Position numbers and translations under genes: made by a program. Below, piece after piece: positions 1-8,739 of a stretch of 64,000 nucleotides of DNA. Position 1 is the stretch's first letter, and each line of letters starts with the position of its first letter. Origin of the DNA: Actinotalea sp. JY-7876 (GTDB taxonomy: Bacteria; Actinomycetota; Actinomycetes; Actinomycetales; Cellulomonadaceae). Where the stretch lies: the NCBI RefSeq assembly GCF_014042015.1, contig NZ_CP059493.1:1-64000 (forward strand), in the 5' to 3' direction. The notes beneath the pieces were generated by a model that worked only from the letters and a program-made list of their open reading frames with translations, was not told the origin of the DNA and made no database searches.

Positions 1-234
1 GGATGCACTCGTTCGGCCGATTCGGGCCGACGACACACCGATGCAGGATCAGCGCACCACACGCGCACGATCAAGGACGCACGGGCGGCGGGTCGACGTG
101 GACCCCGCCCGGTGCGGGCTTCGCGCACCTCCCAGCACAGCACACAGGGTGTGGAGAACTATGTGGATCACCGCGTGCCGTGCGAGACTCGCCGCCGGAT
201 CTGGCCCCCGCAGCACGCACCAGGAGCGATCACC
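1..234 (+). promoter_or_regulatory. dnaA upstream region with DnaA-box-like sites
   Basis: Non-coding stretch before the dnaA GTG. It holds two closely spaced DnaA-box-like nonamers, TGTGGAGAA at 150-158 and TGTGGATCA at 162-170, consistent with DnaA autoregulation or with an extension of the origin. A clear ribosome binding site (AGGAG, 222-226) precedes the GTG at 235. I see no convincing -35/-10 pair. The gene that normally sits upstream and divergent (rpmH) is not in the window. Confidence 0.5.
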
Positions 235-1716
235 GTGCCCCCACAGGACGACTCGATCGCGCAGGTCTGGGACCGCGCCGTCGGCCGACTCGCCAACGAC
301 CCTGCCACCAGCTCGCAGCAGCTCGCGTTCATCCGTCTCGTCCGCCCGCTCGGGCTGCTCGACGGCACCGCCCTGCTCGCCGTCGGCAACGAGTTCACCA
401 AGGACTACCTCGAGTCCCGGGTGCGCACCGAGCTCAACGCCGCGCTGAGCGAGGTGCTGGGGATGGACGCGCGCTTCGCGGTCACGGTCGACCCGTCCCT
501 CGACACCGAGGCGGCGCGTCCCGCGACCGAGCGCCCGGACCGGCAGGACCGCGACCGCGACGACCGCCTCGACGCGCGCGGGCACGACCGCCACGACGAC
601 GACGACGAGCGGGCTCCGCAGCCCAGCTACGGCGAGCGCTCGCTCGGCCGGGTCACCCCGTCCGCGCGACCCCAGGTCGAGCCGGCGCGCCTCAATCCCA
701 AGTACCTGTTCGAGACCTTCGTCATCGGGGCCTCGAACCGGTTCGCGCACGCCGCCGCCGTCGCCGTCGCGGAGGCACCCGCGAAGGCCTACAACCCGCT
801 GTTCATCTACGGCGACTCCGGCCTGGGCAAGACGCACCTGCTCCACGCGATCGGCCACTACGCGTTCTCGCTGTACCCGGGCGTGCGCGTGCGCTACGTG
901 AACTCCGAGGAGTTCACCAACGACTTCATCAACTCCATCGGTGAGGGCAAGGCCGGCGCGTTCCAGCGCCGCTACCGCGAGGTGGACGTCCTGCTCGTCG
1001 ACGACATCCAGTTCCTGCAGGGCAAGGAACAGACGATGGAGGAGTTCTTCCACACCTTCAACACGCTGCACAACGCGGACAAGCAGGTCGTGATCACGTC
1101 CGACCTGCCGCCCAAGCAGCTCAACGGCTTCGAGGACCGCATGCGGTCGCGCTTCGAGTGGGGCCTGATCACCGACGTCCAGCCGCCGGACCTGGAGACC
1201 CGCATCGCGATCCTGCGCAAGAAGGCGGGCAACGAGAAGCTCCAGGCGCCCGACGACGTGCTGTCCTACATCGCGTCCAAGATCTCCACGAACATCCGCG
1301 AGCTCGAGGGCGCCCTCATCCGCGTCACGGCCTTCGCCAACCTCAACCGGCAGCAGGTCGACCTCGCCCTCGCGGAGATCGTCCTCAAGGACCTCATCAC
1401 CGACGAGGACACCGCCGAGATCACGGCCGCGGCGATCATCGCCCAGACGGCGAACTACTTCGGCCTGACGATCGACGACCTGTGCGGCTCGTCGCGGTCC
1501 CGCGTCCTGGTCACGGCTCGGCAGATCGCCATGTACCTGTGCCGCGAGCTCACCGACATGTCGCTGCCCAAGATCGGTCAGCAGTTCGGCGGCCGCGACC
1601 ACACGACCGTCATGCACGCGAACCGCAAGATCCGTGAGCTCATGGCCGAGCGCCGCTCGATCTACAACCAGGTCACCGAGCTGACGAACCGGATCAAGCA
1701 GCAGCACCGCGGCTGA
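235..1716 (+). CDS. dnaA: Chromosomal replication initiator DnaA
   Basis: DnaA is the AAA+ ATPase that binds DnaA boxes at oriC, opens the duplex and helps load the helicase. The 493-residue product has an N-terminal interaction domain (about 1-80), a highly charged Asp/Arg-rich linker (about 95-130) typical of actinobacterial DnaA, a Walker A motif GDSGLGKT near residue 193, a Walker B stretch LLVDDIQF near 253, and the domain IV DNA-binding signature GGRDHTTVMHANRK near 452. The GTG at 235 is chosen because AGGAG lies 8 bases upstream and the protein then begins at the conserved N-terminus; the frame stays open further upstream to an ATG at 112, which would add an unconserved extension. The oriC region follows directly. 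Confidence 0.97.
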   Translation: MPPQDDSIAQVWDRAVGRLANDPATSSQQLAFIRLVRPLGLLDGTALLAVGNEFTKDYLESRVRTELNAALSEVLGMDARFAVTVDPSLDTEAARPATERPDRQDRDRDDRLDARGHDRHDDDDERAPQPSYGERSLGRVTPSARPQVEPARLNPKYLFETFVIGASNRFAHAAAVAVAEAPAKAYNPLFIYGDSGLGKTHLLHAIGHYAFSLYPGVRVRYVNSEEFTNDFINSIGEGKAGAFQRRYREVDVLLVDDIQFLQGKEQTMEEFFHTFNTLHNADKQVVITSDLPPKQLNGFEDRMRSRFEWGLITDVQPPDLETRIAILRKKAGNEKLQAPDDVLSYIASKISTNIRELEGALIRVTAFANLNRQQVDLALAEIVLKDLITDEDTAEITAAAIIAQTANYFGLTIDDLCGSSRSRVLVTARQIAMYLCRELTDMSLPKIGQQFGGRDHTTVMHANRKIRELMAERRSIYNQVTELTNRIKQQHRG

Positions 1717-2283
1717 CGCCTCGTCCGGGTCGTCCCTCTTTGACCCGTAGGACGACTGTTCACAACTGTGGAGATCCCTGTGGACGACGGTGGACGGGGA
1801 CCGTGCTGGGTGTGGACGCCCGGGGTCCGGCCGGTGGACGGGAGGTGGCCACCCGGCGGCCGTCCACCGCCGCGGGTCGTCGTGCACCGATCGGTCGACA
1901 CCGGGTGCACAGCCGCGCCGGGCGATGTGACCTGCGAGAACGTGGGATCTCCACATCGTCCACAGCACCGATGATGACGACGAGTCTTCTCTTCTCCAGG
2001 GATCCACAACGCCTTCATGGGTGGGGGCGGCGAACGACAGGAACCTGCGATCCGGGCCGCCGACGCCCACCCGGGTCGCGCATCACACGGATGGTGTTCG
2101 TCGCCAGCCCGACTCGCGTACTGTTCAGCCCAGATCAGCGGGCGCAGCGCGCCGTCGTGCCCGTCAGGGCCGCCGCGGCTCGCAGCAACCGGCAGCAGAC
2201 CGGCGCCCGGCTGGACCACCGGCACGGCGCGCCAGCACACGGCCGCACGGGGGAGACCCCGGTGGGGCCCGAAGGGATGAGCG
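1717..2283. other. Chromosomal replication origin (oriC) between dnaA and dnaN
   Basis: A 567-base gene-free region between dnaA and dnaN, the standard actinobacterial oriC position. It carries many DnaA-box-like nonamers in both orientations: TGTGGAGAT 1767-1775, TGTGGACGA 1779-1787, TGTGGACGC 1811-1819, ATCTCCACA 1947-1955, TCGTCCACA 1956-1964 and GGATCCACA 2000-2008. The 1947-1964 pair is the exact reverse complement of the two nonamers at 1767-1787, although there the boxes are separated by 3 bases and here they abut. Several weaker GTGGAC cores lie between. The stretch 1971-1995 is relatively AT-richer for this genome and may be the unwinding element (inference). Confidence 0.88.
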
Positions 2284-3414
2284 ATGAGGTTCAGGGTCGA
2301 CCGTGACGTCCTCGCCGAGGCGGTGACCTGGACGGCACGCTCCCTGCCGACGCGCCCCCCGGTCCCCGTGCTGGCGGGTGTGCGGCTCGAAGCCGATGCG
2401 AGCGGCGTCGTGCAGCTCTCGAGCTTCGACTACGAGGTCTCCGCGCGGTCCGAGATCGCCGCCGACGTGAGCGAGCCCGGCACCGTCCTGGTGTCCGGCC
2501 GACTCCTCGCCGAGATCTCCCGGGCGCTGCCGGCCAAGCCGGTCGACGTCGTGCTCGACGGCACCAAGGTCTCCGTGACGTGCGGCGCCAGCCGCTTCAC
2601 GCTCCTGACGATGCCCGTCGAGGACTACCCCGCCCTGCCCGCGATGCCCGGCGTCGTCGGCACGATCGCCGGCCCCGACCTGGTCGAGGCCGTGGCGCAG
2701 GTGACCGTCGCCGCGAGCCGCGACGACACGCTGCCGCTGCTCACCGGGGTGCGGGTCGAGATCGAGGGCGAGGTCATCACGCTGCTCGCGACGGACCGCT
2801 ACCGCCTCGCGCTGCGGACCGTGGGCTGGTCGCCGGCCGACCCGGCCCACTCGTCGGTCGCGCTGGTCCGGGCGCGGACGCTGTCGGACGCCGCCAAGTC
2901 CCTGGGCTCGAGCGACCGCGTGACGGTCGCGCTCGCCACGGGCGCCGGCGTGGACCTCATCGGGTTCGAGGCCGGCGGCCGGCACACGACCTCGCTCCTG
3001 GTCGACGGCGACTACCCGGCGGTCCGCCGGCTGTTCGCCGCGGAGAAGCCGATCCACGCCGTCGTCTCGACGCAGGCGCTGACGGAGGCCGCCCGGCGCG
3101 TCTCCCTCGTCGCCGAGCGCAACACGCCGATCCGCCTCGCGTTCAGCGAGGGTCAGGTGGTGCTCAACGCCGGCCAGGGCGATGATGCACAGGCCTCGGA
3201 GGCCCTCGAGGCGAGCCTCGTCGGCGAGGACATCGCCGTGGCGTTCAACCCGCAGTTCCTCCTCGACGGCCTCGGCGCGCTGAGCACCGAGTTCGTGCGC
3301 CTCGCGTTCACGCACCCGAACAAGCCGGTCGAGTTCACCGGCCAGCGCGCGCTCGAGGGGGACGACGACCAGAGCTACCGGTACCTGCTCGTCCCGATCC
3401 GTTTCGCCAGCTGA
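2284..3414 (+). CDS. dnaN: DNA polymerase III beta sliding clamp
   Basis: The beta clamp encircles DNA and tethers DNA polymerase III and other repair or replication enzymes. The 376-residue product has the family's usual length and its three-fold repeated architecture, with recognisable segments such as the start MRFRVDRDVLAEAV, the middle-domain stretch LLATDRYRLALR and a C-terminus ending RYLLVPIR, which forms part of the peptide-binding cleft. The ATG at 2284 lies just after oriC with a purine-rich GAAGGG upstream. It heads the dnaN-gnd-recF-dciA run, where gaps are short or negative, suggesting co-transcription. Confidence 0.97.
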   Translation: MRFRVDRDVLAEAVTWTARSLPTRPPVPVLAGVRLEADASGVVQLSSFDYEVSARSEIAADVSEPGTVLVSGRLLAEISRALPAKPVDVVLDGTKVSVTCGASRFTLLTMPVEDYPALPAMPGVVGTIAGPDLVEAVAQVTVAASRDDTLPLLTGVRVEIEGEVITLLATDRYRLALRTVGWSPADPAHSSVALVRARTLSDAAKSLGSSDRVTVALATGAGVDLIGFEAGGRHTTSLLVDGDYPAVRRLFAAEKPIHAVVSTQALTEAARRVSLVAERNTPIRLAFSEGQVVLNAGQGDDAQASEALEASLVGEDIAVAFNPQFLLDGLGALSTEFVRLAFTHPNKPVEFTGQRALEGDDDQSYRYLLVPIRFAS

Positions 3415-3432
3415 CCCCAGGGGGAACCCGGC

Positions 3433-4338
3433 ATGCACCTCGGACTCGTCGGTCTCGGCAAGATGGGCGCGAACATGCGCCAGCGGCTGCGTGACCAGGG
3501 CCTGCAGGTCACCGGGTACGACCGCAACCCCGAGGTGTCCGACGTCGAGAGCCTCGCGGCGCTCGTCGAGGCGCTGCCGCAGGGCCGCCGCGTCGTGTGG
3601 GTCATGGTGCCGTCGGGCGGGCCGACGCGGAGCACCGTCGAGGAGCTCGGCACGCTCCTGACCAGCGGGGACGTCGTCGTCGAGGGCGGGAACTCGTACT
3701 ACAAGGACGACATCGAGCACGCCGCGCGGCTCGCGGAGGCGGGCATCCGCTACGTCGACGTGGGCGTCTCGGGCGGCGTCTGGGGCCTGGCCAACGGCTA
3801 CGGCCTCATGGCCGGCGGGTCCGCCGAGGACGTCGAGCACCTCATGCCGGTGTTCGACGCCCTGCGCCCGGAGGGCCCTCGCGAGGAGGGCTTCGTGCAC
3901 GCGGGCTCGGTGGGCGCCGGGCACTTCGCCAAGATGGTGCACAACGGCATCGAGTACGGCGTGATGCAGGCGTACGCCGAGGGCTACGAGCTGCTCGCCG
4001 CGCAGGACGTCGTCACCGACGTCGTCGGGACCATGCGCGCCTGGAAGCGCGGGACCGTCGTGCGGTCCTGGCTGCTCGACCTGCTCGTGGCCGCGCTCGA
4101 GAAGGACCCGGGCCTGAGCGCGATCGACGACTACGTCGAGGACTCCGGCGAAGGGCGCTGGACGGTGGACGAGGCGATCGACCAGGCCGTCCCGCTGCCC
4201 GTGATCTCGGCCGCGCTCTTCGCGCGGTTCGCCTCGCGTCAGGAGCCCTCCCCCGCGATGAAGGCCGTGGCGGCGCTGCGTCAGCAGTTCGGTGGGCACA
4301 CCGTGCGTCAGGCCGTACCGCCGTCCGAACCCGTCTGA
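3433..4338 (+). CDS. gnd: 6-phosphogluconate dehydrogenase, decarboxylating (short GndA/YqeC type)
   Basis: Oxidative decarboxylation of 6-phosphogluconate to ribulose 5-phosphate in the pentose phosphate pathway. The N-terminus [15 protein letters not shown] is a Rossmann GxGxxG-type dinucleotide fold. Downstream are the substrate-binding signature GGNSYYKDD (about residues 79-87), [10 protein letters not shown] (about 112-121) and the catalytic-helix segment [12 protein letters not shown] (about 164-175). At 301 residues it belongs to the short form of the family, roughly two-thirds the length of the E. coli enzyme, a form often NAD-dependent. It sits 18 bases after dnaN and 10 before recF, a placement typical of Actinobacteria. 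The coenzyme preference cannot be read with confidence from the sequence. Confidence 0.93.
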   Translation: MHLGLVGLGKMGANMRQRLRDQGLQVTGYDRNPEVSDVESLAALVEALPQGRRVVWVMVPSGGPTRSTVEELGTLLTSGDVVVEGGNSYYKDDIEHAARLAEAGIRYVDVGVSGGVWGLANGYGLMAGGSAEDVEHLMPVFDALRPEGPREEGFVHAGSVGAGHFAKMVHNGIEYGVMQAYAEGYELLAAQDVVTDVVGTMRAWKRGTVVRSWLLDLLVAALEKDPGLSAIDDYVEDSGEGRWTVDEAIDQAVPLPVISAALFARFASRQEPSPAMKAVAALRQQFGGHTVRQAVPPSEPV

Positions 4339-4348
4339 GTCGTCCGCC

Positions 4349-5623
4349 GTGCACGTCAGCCGCCTGTCCCTGACCGACTTCCGGTCCTACGAGCAGGTCG
4401 ACCTCGACCTCGAGCCGGGCGTGACAGCCCTCGTCGGGCCGAACGGCCAGGGCAAGACCAACCTCGTCGAGGCCATCGGGTACGTCGCCACCCTCGGGTC
4501 GCACCGGGTCTCGTCCGACGCCGCCCTGGTGCGCGCGGGTGCGCCGCGCGCCGTCGTGCGGGTGCGGGCCGTGCGCGGTGAGCGGCAGAGCCTCGTCGAG
4601 CTCGAGCTGAACCCGGGCCGGGCCAACCGGGCACAGGTCAACCGCGCACCGGTGCGCCGGCCCCGCGACGTGCTGGGCATCCTGCGCACGGTGCTCTTCG
4701 CGCCGGAGGACCTGGCGCTGGTCAAGGGCGACCCGGACGGGCGCCGGCGGTTCCTCGACGAGCTCATGGTGCAGGTCCAGCCGCGGATGGCGGGCGTGCT
4801 GGCGGACCACGAGCGCGTCCTGCGCCAGCGGGGGGCGCTGCTCAAGACCGCCGGCGCCGCCCGGCGCGGCCGCCGCCACCGCTCCGCGGACGAGGGCGAG
4901 GCGGGCGCGGACCTGCGGACCCTCGACGTGTGGGACAGCAAGCTCGCCGAGATCGGCGCGCAGGTCCTGGCCGCGCGGGTCCGGCTCGTCGAGCAGCTGC
5001 GACCCCACGTCGCGGCGGCCTACGCGCAGGTCAGCGACGGTCAGGGCGAGGCGGTCCTCGGCTACCGGTCCTCGCTCGTGGCCAGCGCGCCGGACGACGA
5101 CGACCGGCCGGGGCGCGCCCAGGTCGGTGGACCGGGCGTCCTCGCCCCGGCCGACGTGCCGCACCTCGATGCCGGCCCCGAGCTGCTCGAGGCGCAGCTG
5201 CTCGAGGCGATGAGCCGCCTGCGGACCCAGGAGATCGACCGCGGCGTGAACCTCGTCGGCCCTCACCGCGACGACCTCGTGCTGACCCTGGGTGGCCTGC
5301 CCGCCAAGGGCTACGCGAGCCACGGGGAGTCGTGGTCGTACGCGCTCGCGCTGCGGCTCGCGTCGTTCGAGCTCCTCACCCACGGCTCGCCCGACGACGA
5401 CGCTGCGCTGGGCATCTCGGACTGGGGCGAGGGCGCGGAGCCGGTGCTCATCCTCGACGACGTCTTCGCCGAGCTCGACGTGCGGCGCCGGGACCGGCTC
5501 GCCGCCCTCGTCGCCCGCGCCGAGCAGGTGCTGGTCACGGCGGCCGTCGCCGAGGACGTGCCCGAGCAGCTCGACGGCGCCCGCGTGGACGTCATGGGCG
5601 GGCGGGTGACCCGTGTCCGGTGA
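4349..5623 (+). CDS. recF: DNA replication and repair protein RecF
   Basis: RecF is an SMC-like ATPase that helps load RecA at single-strand gaps. The product of 424 residues begins [16 protein letters not shown], has a Walker A motif [12 protein letters not shown] near residue 30, and a C-terminal Walker B/D-loop [11 protein letters not shown] near 367. An insertion rich in Arg, Asp and Gly around residues 170-195, and a Pro/Asp-rich one near 250-270, make it slightly longer than enteric RecF. I choose the GTG at 4349, 10 bases after gnd, because it gives the canonical N-terminus; an upstream in-frame ATG at 4292 lies inside gnd. No strong ribosome binding site is visible, so translation may be coupled to gnd. 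The 3' end overlaps dciA by 11 bases. Confidence 0.95.
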   Translation: MHVSRLSLTDFRSYEQVDLDLEPGVTALVGPNGQGKTNLVEAIGYVATLGSHRVSSDAALVRAGAPRAVVRVRAVRGERQSLVELELNPGRANRAQVNRAPVRRPRDVLGILRTVLFAPEDLALVKGDPDGRRRFLDELMVQVQPRMAGVLADHERVLRQRGALLKTAGAARRGRRHRSADEGEAGADLRTLDVWDSKLAEIGAQVLAARVRLVEQLRPHVAAAYAQVSDGQGEAVLGYRSSLVASAPDDDDRPGRAQVGGPGVLAPADVPHLDAGPELLEAQLLEAMSRLRTQEIDRGVNLVGPHRDDLVLTLGGLPAKGYASHGESWSYALALRLASFELLTHGSPDDDAALGISDWGEGAEPVLILDDVFAELDVRRRDRLAALVARAEQVLVTAAVAEDVPEQLDGARVDVMGGRVTRVR

Positions 5624-6242
5624 CGAGGAGCGGCCGGGTGCAGGCGACGCCCAGCGTCACGACGACCCGGGCCACGACGCCCTGGACGACCGGCCGGACG
5701 GCCCGACCGTCGAGCCGGGCCGGCCGGTGGCCGAGGCCCTCGGCCTGACGCCGGCCTCCGAGGTCGCGCGCGCGAGCCTCAACCGCGCCAAGGCGGCCGC
5801 GGCCGCGCGCGGGCTGCGGCCGGGCCACCCCGGCAAGCCGCGGCGTCGGCCCGTGGAGGACGCGCGGTCCGGGCCGGGCCGCGACGGTCGCGACCCGGCG
5901 CTCCTCGGCGACACGCTCGCGCGGCTCGCGGCGGAGCGCGGGTGGCGCGAGGACCTGTCGGTCGGCGGCGTCGTCGGCCGGTGGCGCGAGGTGGTCGGGG
6001 ACCAGGTGGCGGACCACTGCGTCCCGGAGTCGTTCGACGACGGCCTGCTGGTGGTGCGTACGGACTCCACGGCGTGGGCGTCGAATCTCCGCCTGCTCGT
6101 CCCCCAGCTCCTCGCGACCCTGGAGCGGGAGGTCGGGGCCGACGTCGTCCGCGAGGTCAAGGTCCTCGGTCCGGCGGGCCCGGGGTGGGGCCGCGGGAGC
6201 CGGCGGGTGCCGGGCCGCGGGCCCCGGGACACCTACGGCTGA
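5613..6242 (+). CDS. dciA: DUF721 / DciA-like helicase-loading protein
   Basis: The C-terminal half (about residues 90-195) is a DUF721 (DciA) domain: it has [10 protein letters not shown], then [17 protein letters not shown] and a [13 protein letters not shown] helix. DciA interacts with the replicative helicase and is the likely helicase operator in bacteria that lack DnaC or DnaI. The N-terminal 90 residues are Asp/Pro/Arg-rich and probably disordered. The GTG at 5613 overlaps the end of recF by 11 bases, so expression is probably coupled. The recF-dciA-gyrB order is standard for Actinobacteria (the Mycobacterium Rv0004 position). Family assignment is good; the exact function is inferred from homologues. 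Confidence 0.88.
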   Translation: MSGDEERPGAGDAQRHDDPGHDALDDRPDGPTVEPGRPVAEALGLTPASEVARASLNRAKAAAAARGLRPGHPGKPRRRPVEDARSGPGRDGRDPALLGDTLARLAAERGWREDLSVGGVVGRWREVVGDQVADHCVPESFDDGLLVVRTDSTAWASNLRLLVPQLLATLEREVGADVVREVKVLGPAGPGWGRGSRRVPGRGPRDTYG

Positions 6243-6559
6243 CGCCGCCGCCCCGACCGTGATCACCGACCGCCGGATCCGGCCCTGTGAGGCCTTGACA
6301 CCGAGTCCGTGACCACCCGGTGAGGGGTGCGCATCCCCGGGGCGCCACACCTGTGCGCGGGCGGTCGTGGAGGCCATGACCGGGTAGCATGGGACCTGTC
6401 ATTCCTGGCATCCGGTCCGCCTCGTCCGAGTCAGCACGGCGCGGCGCCCGACGAGCCGCGCCCCCGCGCGGTCAGCGGTGCGCGACCCGGGGCCAGGGAA
6501 CCTTCGTGTCTGCCGCCGTCCGCGTCGGCGTCCGCACCCTGTGAGGAGCACCTCTGCCC
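6243..6559 (+). promoter_or_regulatory. gyrB upstream region
   Basis: A 317-base non-coding stretch. A TTGACA hexamer lies at 6295-6300 but has no acceptable -10 at the right distance. A TAGCAT hexamer at 6385-6390 is a better -10 candidate, with only a weak -35 upstream. A ribosome binding site AGGAG (6544-6548) precedes the gyrB GTG. Gyrase genes are commonly supercoiling-controlled, but nothing here proves it. No small gene is apparent. Confidence 0.35.
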
Positions 6560-8644
6560 GTGGTCGACGAGAGCACGTCCGCAGCCCAGGAGCCGAGCAC
6601 CCCCCGCGTCCCGAACGACGGCACCGTCGCGGCCAACAGCTACGACGCGAGCAACATCACCGTGCTCGAGGGCCTCGAGGCCGTCCGCAAGCGCCCGGGC
6701 ATGTACATCGGGTCCACGGGTCCGCGCGGCCTGCACCACCTCGTCTACGAGGTCGTCGACAACTCGGTCGACGAGGCGCTCGCCGGGTACTGCACCCAGA
6801 TCGACGTCACGCTGCTGGCGGACGGCGGCGTGCGCGTCAGCGACGACGGCCGCGGCATCCCGGTCGCGATCCACCCCACCGAGGGCCGCCCCACGGTCCA
6901 GGTCGTCATGACCATCCTGCACGCCGGCGGCAAGTTCGGCGGCGGCGGCTACGCGGTCTCCGGTGGCCTGCACGGCGTCGGCATCTCCGTCGTCAACGCG
7001 CTGTCCAAGCGCGTCGAGACGGTCGTCAAGCGCGACGGCTACACCTGGTACCAGTCGTTCGCCGACGGCGGGAAGCCCGTCGGCGACCTGCGCCGCGGCG
7101 AGCCGACGCAGGAGACGGGCACGACGCAGACGTTCTGGGCCGACGACTCGATCTTCGAGACGGTCGAGTTCGACTACGAGACGCTGCGGTCGCGGTTCCA
7201 GCAGTACGCGTTCCTCAACAAGGGCCTCAAGATCACGCTGACCGACGAGCGTCCGGCGCACACGGACACGGACGACGAGGTCACCTCGGCGCCCGAGGCG
7301 GAGCAGCCGGCCGGCGCGACGGCGTCGACGGGCACCAACCGGCGCAGCGTCACGTACAAGTACGACAACGGCCTCATCGACTACGTCGCCCACCTCAACT
7401 CGGCCAAGAAGGTCGAGGTCGTGCACCCGCAGGTCATCGACATCGAGTCCGAGGACACCGAGCGCCGCATCTCGGTGGAGATCGCGCTCCAGTGGACCAA
7501 CGCGTACTCGGAGTCCGTGCACACGTACGCCAACACCATCTCGACGACCGAGGGCGGCACCCACGAGGAGGGCTTCCGCTCGGCGATGACGTCGCTCGTC
7601 AACCGCTACGCGCGCGAGAAGAACCTGCTGCGCGAGAAGGACGAGAACCTCACGGGCGAGGACATCCGCGAGGGCCTGACGGCCGTCATCTCGGTCAAGC
7701 TCGGCGAGCCGCAGTTCGAGGGCCAGACGAAGACCAAGCTCGGCAACACCGAGGCGCGCACGTTCGTCCAGAAGGTCGTCAACGAGCAGCTCGGTGACTG
7801 GCTGGGCTCGCACCCCAACGAGGCGCGGGACATCATCCGCAAGTCGATCCAGGCCGCGACCGCTCGCCTGGCGGCGCGCAAGGCGCGCGAGGCCACGCGC
7901 CGCAAGGGCCTGCTCGAGTCCGGCGGCATGCCGGGCAAGCTCCGGGACTGCCAGTCGAACAACCCCCAGGAGTGCGAGATCTTCATCGTGGAGGGCGACT
8001 CGGCCGGCGGCTCCGCCGTCCGGGGGCGCAACCCGCGCACGCAGGCGATCCTCCCCCTGCGCGGCAAGATCCTGAACGTCGAGCGTGCCCGCCTCGACCG
8101 CGCGCTGGGCAACCAGGAGATCCAGGCGCTCATCACGGCCTTCGGCACGGGGATCGGCGAGGACTTCACCGAGGAGAAGCTCCGCTACCACAAGATCGTG
8201 CTCATGGCCGATGCCGACGTCGACGGCCAGCACATCTGCACGCTGCTCCTGACGCTCCTGTTCCGCTACATGCGCCCGCTCATCGAGCGCGGCTACGTCT
8301 ACCTGGCGCAGCCGCCGCTGTACCGGCTCAAGTGGTCGAACGCGCCGCACGACTACGTGTACTCCGACCGGGAGCGCGACGCGTTCCTGGTGGAGGGCCA
8401 GGCCGCGGGCAAGCGGATCCCCAAGGAGAACGGGATCCAGCGCTACAAGGGTCTGGGCGAGATGGACTACTCGGAGCTGTGGGAGACCACGATGGACCCC
8501 GACCAGCGCACCCTGCTCCAGGTCACGCTCGACGACGCCGCCGCGGCGGACGAGATCTTCTCGGTCCTCATGGGCGAGGACGTCGAGTCCCGCCGGTCCT
8601 TCATCCAGCGCAACGCCAAGGACGTGCGGTTCCTCGACATCTGA
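6560..8644 (+). CDS. gyrB: DNA gyrase subunit B
   Basis: ATPase subunit of type II topoisomerase that introduces negative supercoils. The 694-residue product has the GHKL ATP-binding fold ([13 protein letters not shown] near residues 65-77, DDGRGIP near 94), the transducer domain, and the TOPRIM metal site (EGDSAGGSA near 478 and DADVDGQHI near 551). An acidic, Thr/Ala-rich insert of about 30 residues near 232-262 is a feature of actinobacterial GyrB. The start is the GTG at 6560, with AGGAG 11 bases upstream. gyrA follows after a 95-base gap containing a strong hairpin. Confidence 0.97.
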   Translation: MVDESTSAAQEPSTPRVPNDGTVAANSYDASNITVLEGLEAVRKRPGMYIGSTGPRGLHHLVYEVVDNSVDEALAGYCTQIDVTLLADGGVRVSDDGRGIPVAIHPTEGRPTVQVVMTILHAGGKFGGGGYAVSGGLHGVGISVVNALSKRVETVVKRDGYTWYQSFADGGKPVGDLRRGEPTQETGTTQTFWADDSIFETVEFDYETLRSRFQQYAFLNKGLKITLTDERPAHTDTDDEVTSAPEAEQPAGATASTGTNRRSVTYKYDNGLIDYVAHLNSAKKVEVVHPQVIDIESEDTERRISVEIALQWTNAYSESVHTYANTISTTEGGTHEEGFRSAMTSLVNRYAREKNLLREKDENLTGEDIREGLTAVISVKLGEPQFEGQTKTKLGNTEARTFVQKVVNEQLGDWLGSHPNEARDIIRKSIQAATARLAARKAREATRRKGLLESGGMPGKLRDCQSNNPQECEIFIVEGDSAGGSAVRGRNPRTQAILPLRGKILNVERARLDRALGNQEIQALITAFGTGIGEDFTEEKLRYHKIVLMADADVDGQHICTLLLTLLFRYMRPLIERGYVYLAQPPLYRLKWSNAPHDYVYSDRERDAFLVEGQAAGKRIPKENGIQRYKGLGEMDYSELWETTMDPDQRTLLQVTLDDAAAADEIFSVLMGEDVESRRSFIQRNAKDVRFLDI

Positions 8645-8649
8645 GGTTC

Positions 8650-8680
8650 CCCGACCGCGGCGGCGTGCCGCGCGGTCGGG
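8650..8680 (+). terminator. Hairpin between gyrB and gyrA
   Basis: CCCGACCGCG (8650-8659) pairs perfectly with CGCGGTCGGG (8671-8680), and the intervening bases also contain a CGGC/GCCG pair, giving an almost continuous stem. There is no U-tract, so it may act as an attenuator or RNA-processing site between gyrB and gyrA rather than a full terminator. Confidence 0.55.
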
Positions 8681-8739
8681 ACGCGCACGAGCACACGCAG
8701 CACGGGCCCACGACCGGGCCGGACGAGACGAGGTAGACG

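Noticed and set aside
6295-6300. Perfect TTGACA upstream of gyrB
   Set aside because: No plausible -10 hexamer at 16-19 bases; kept only as a remark in the region entry.
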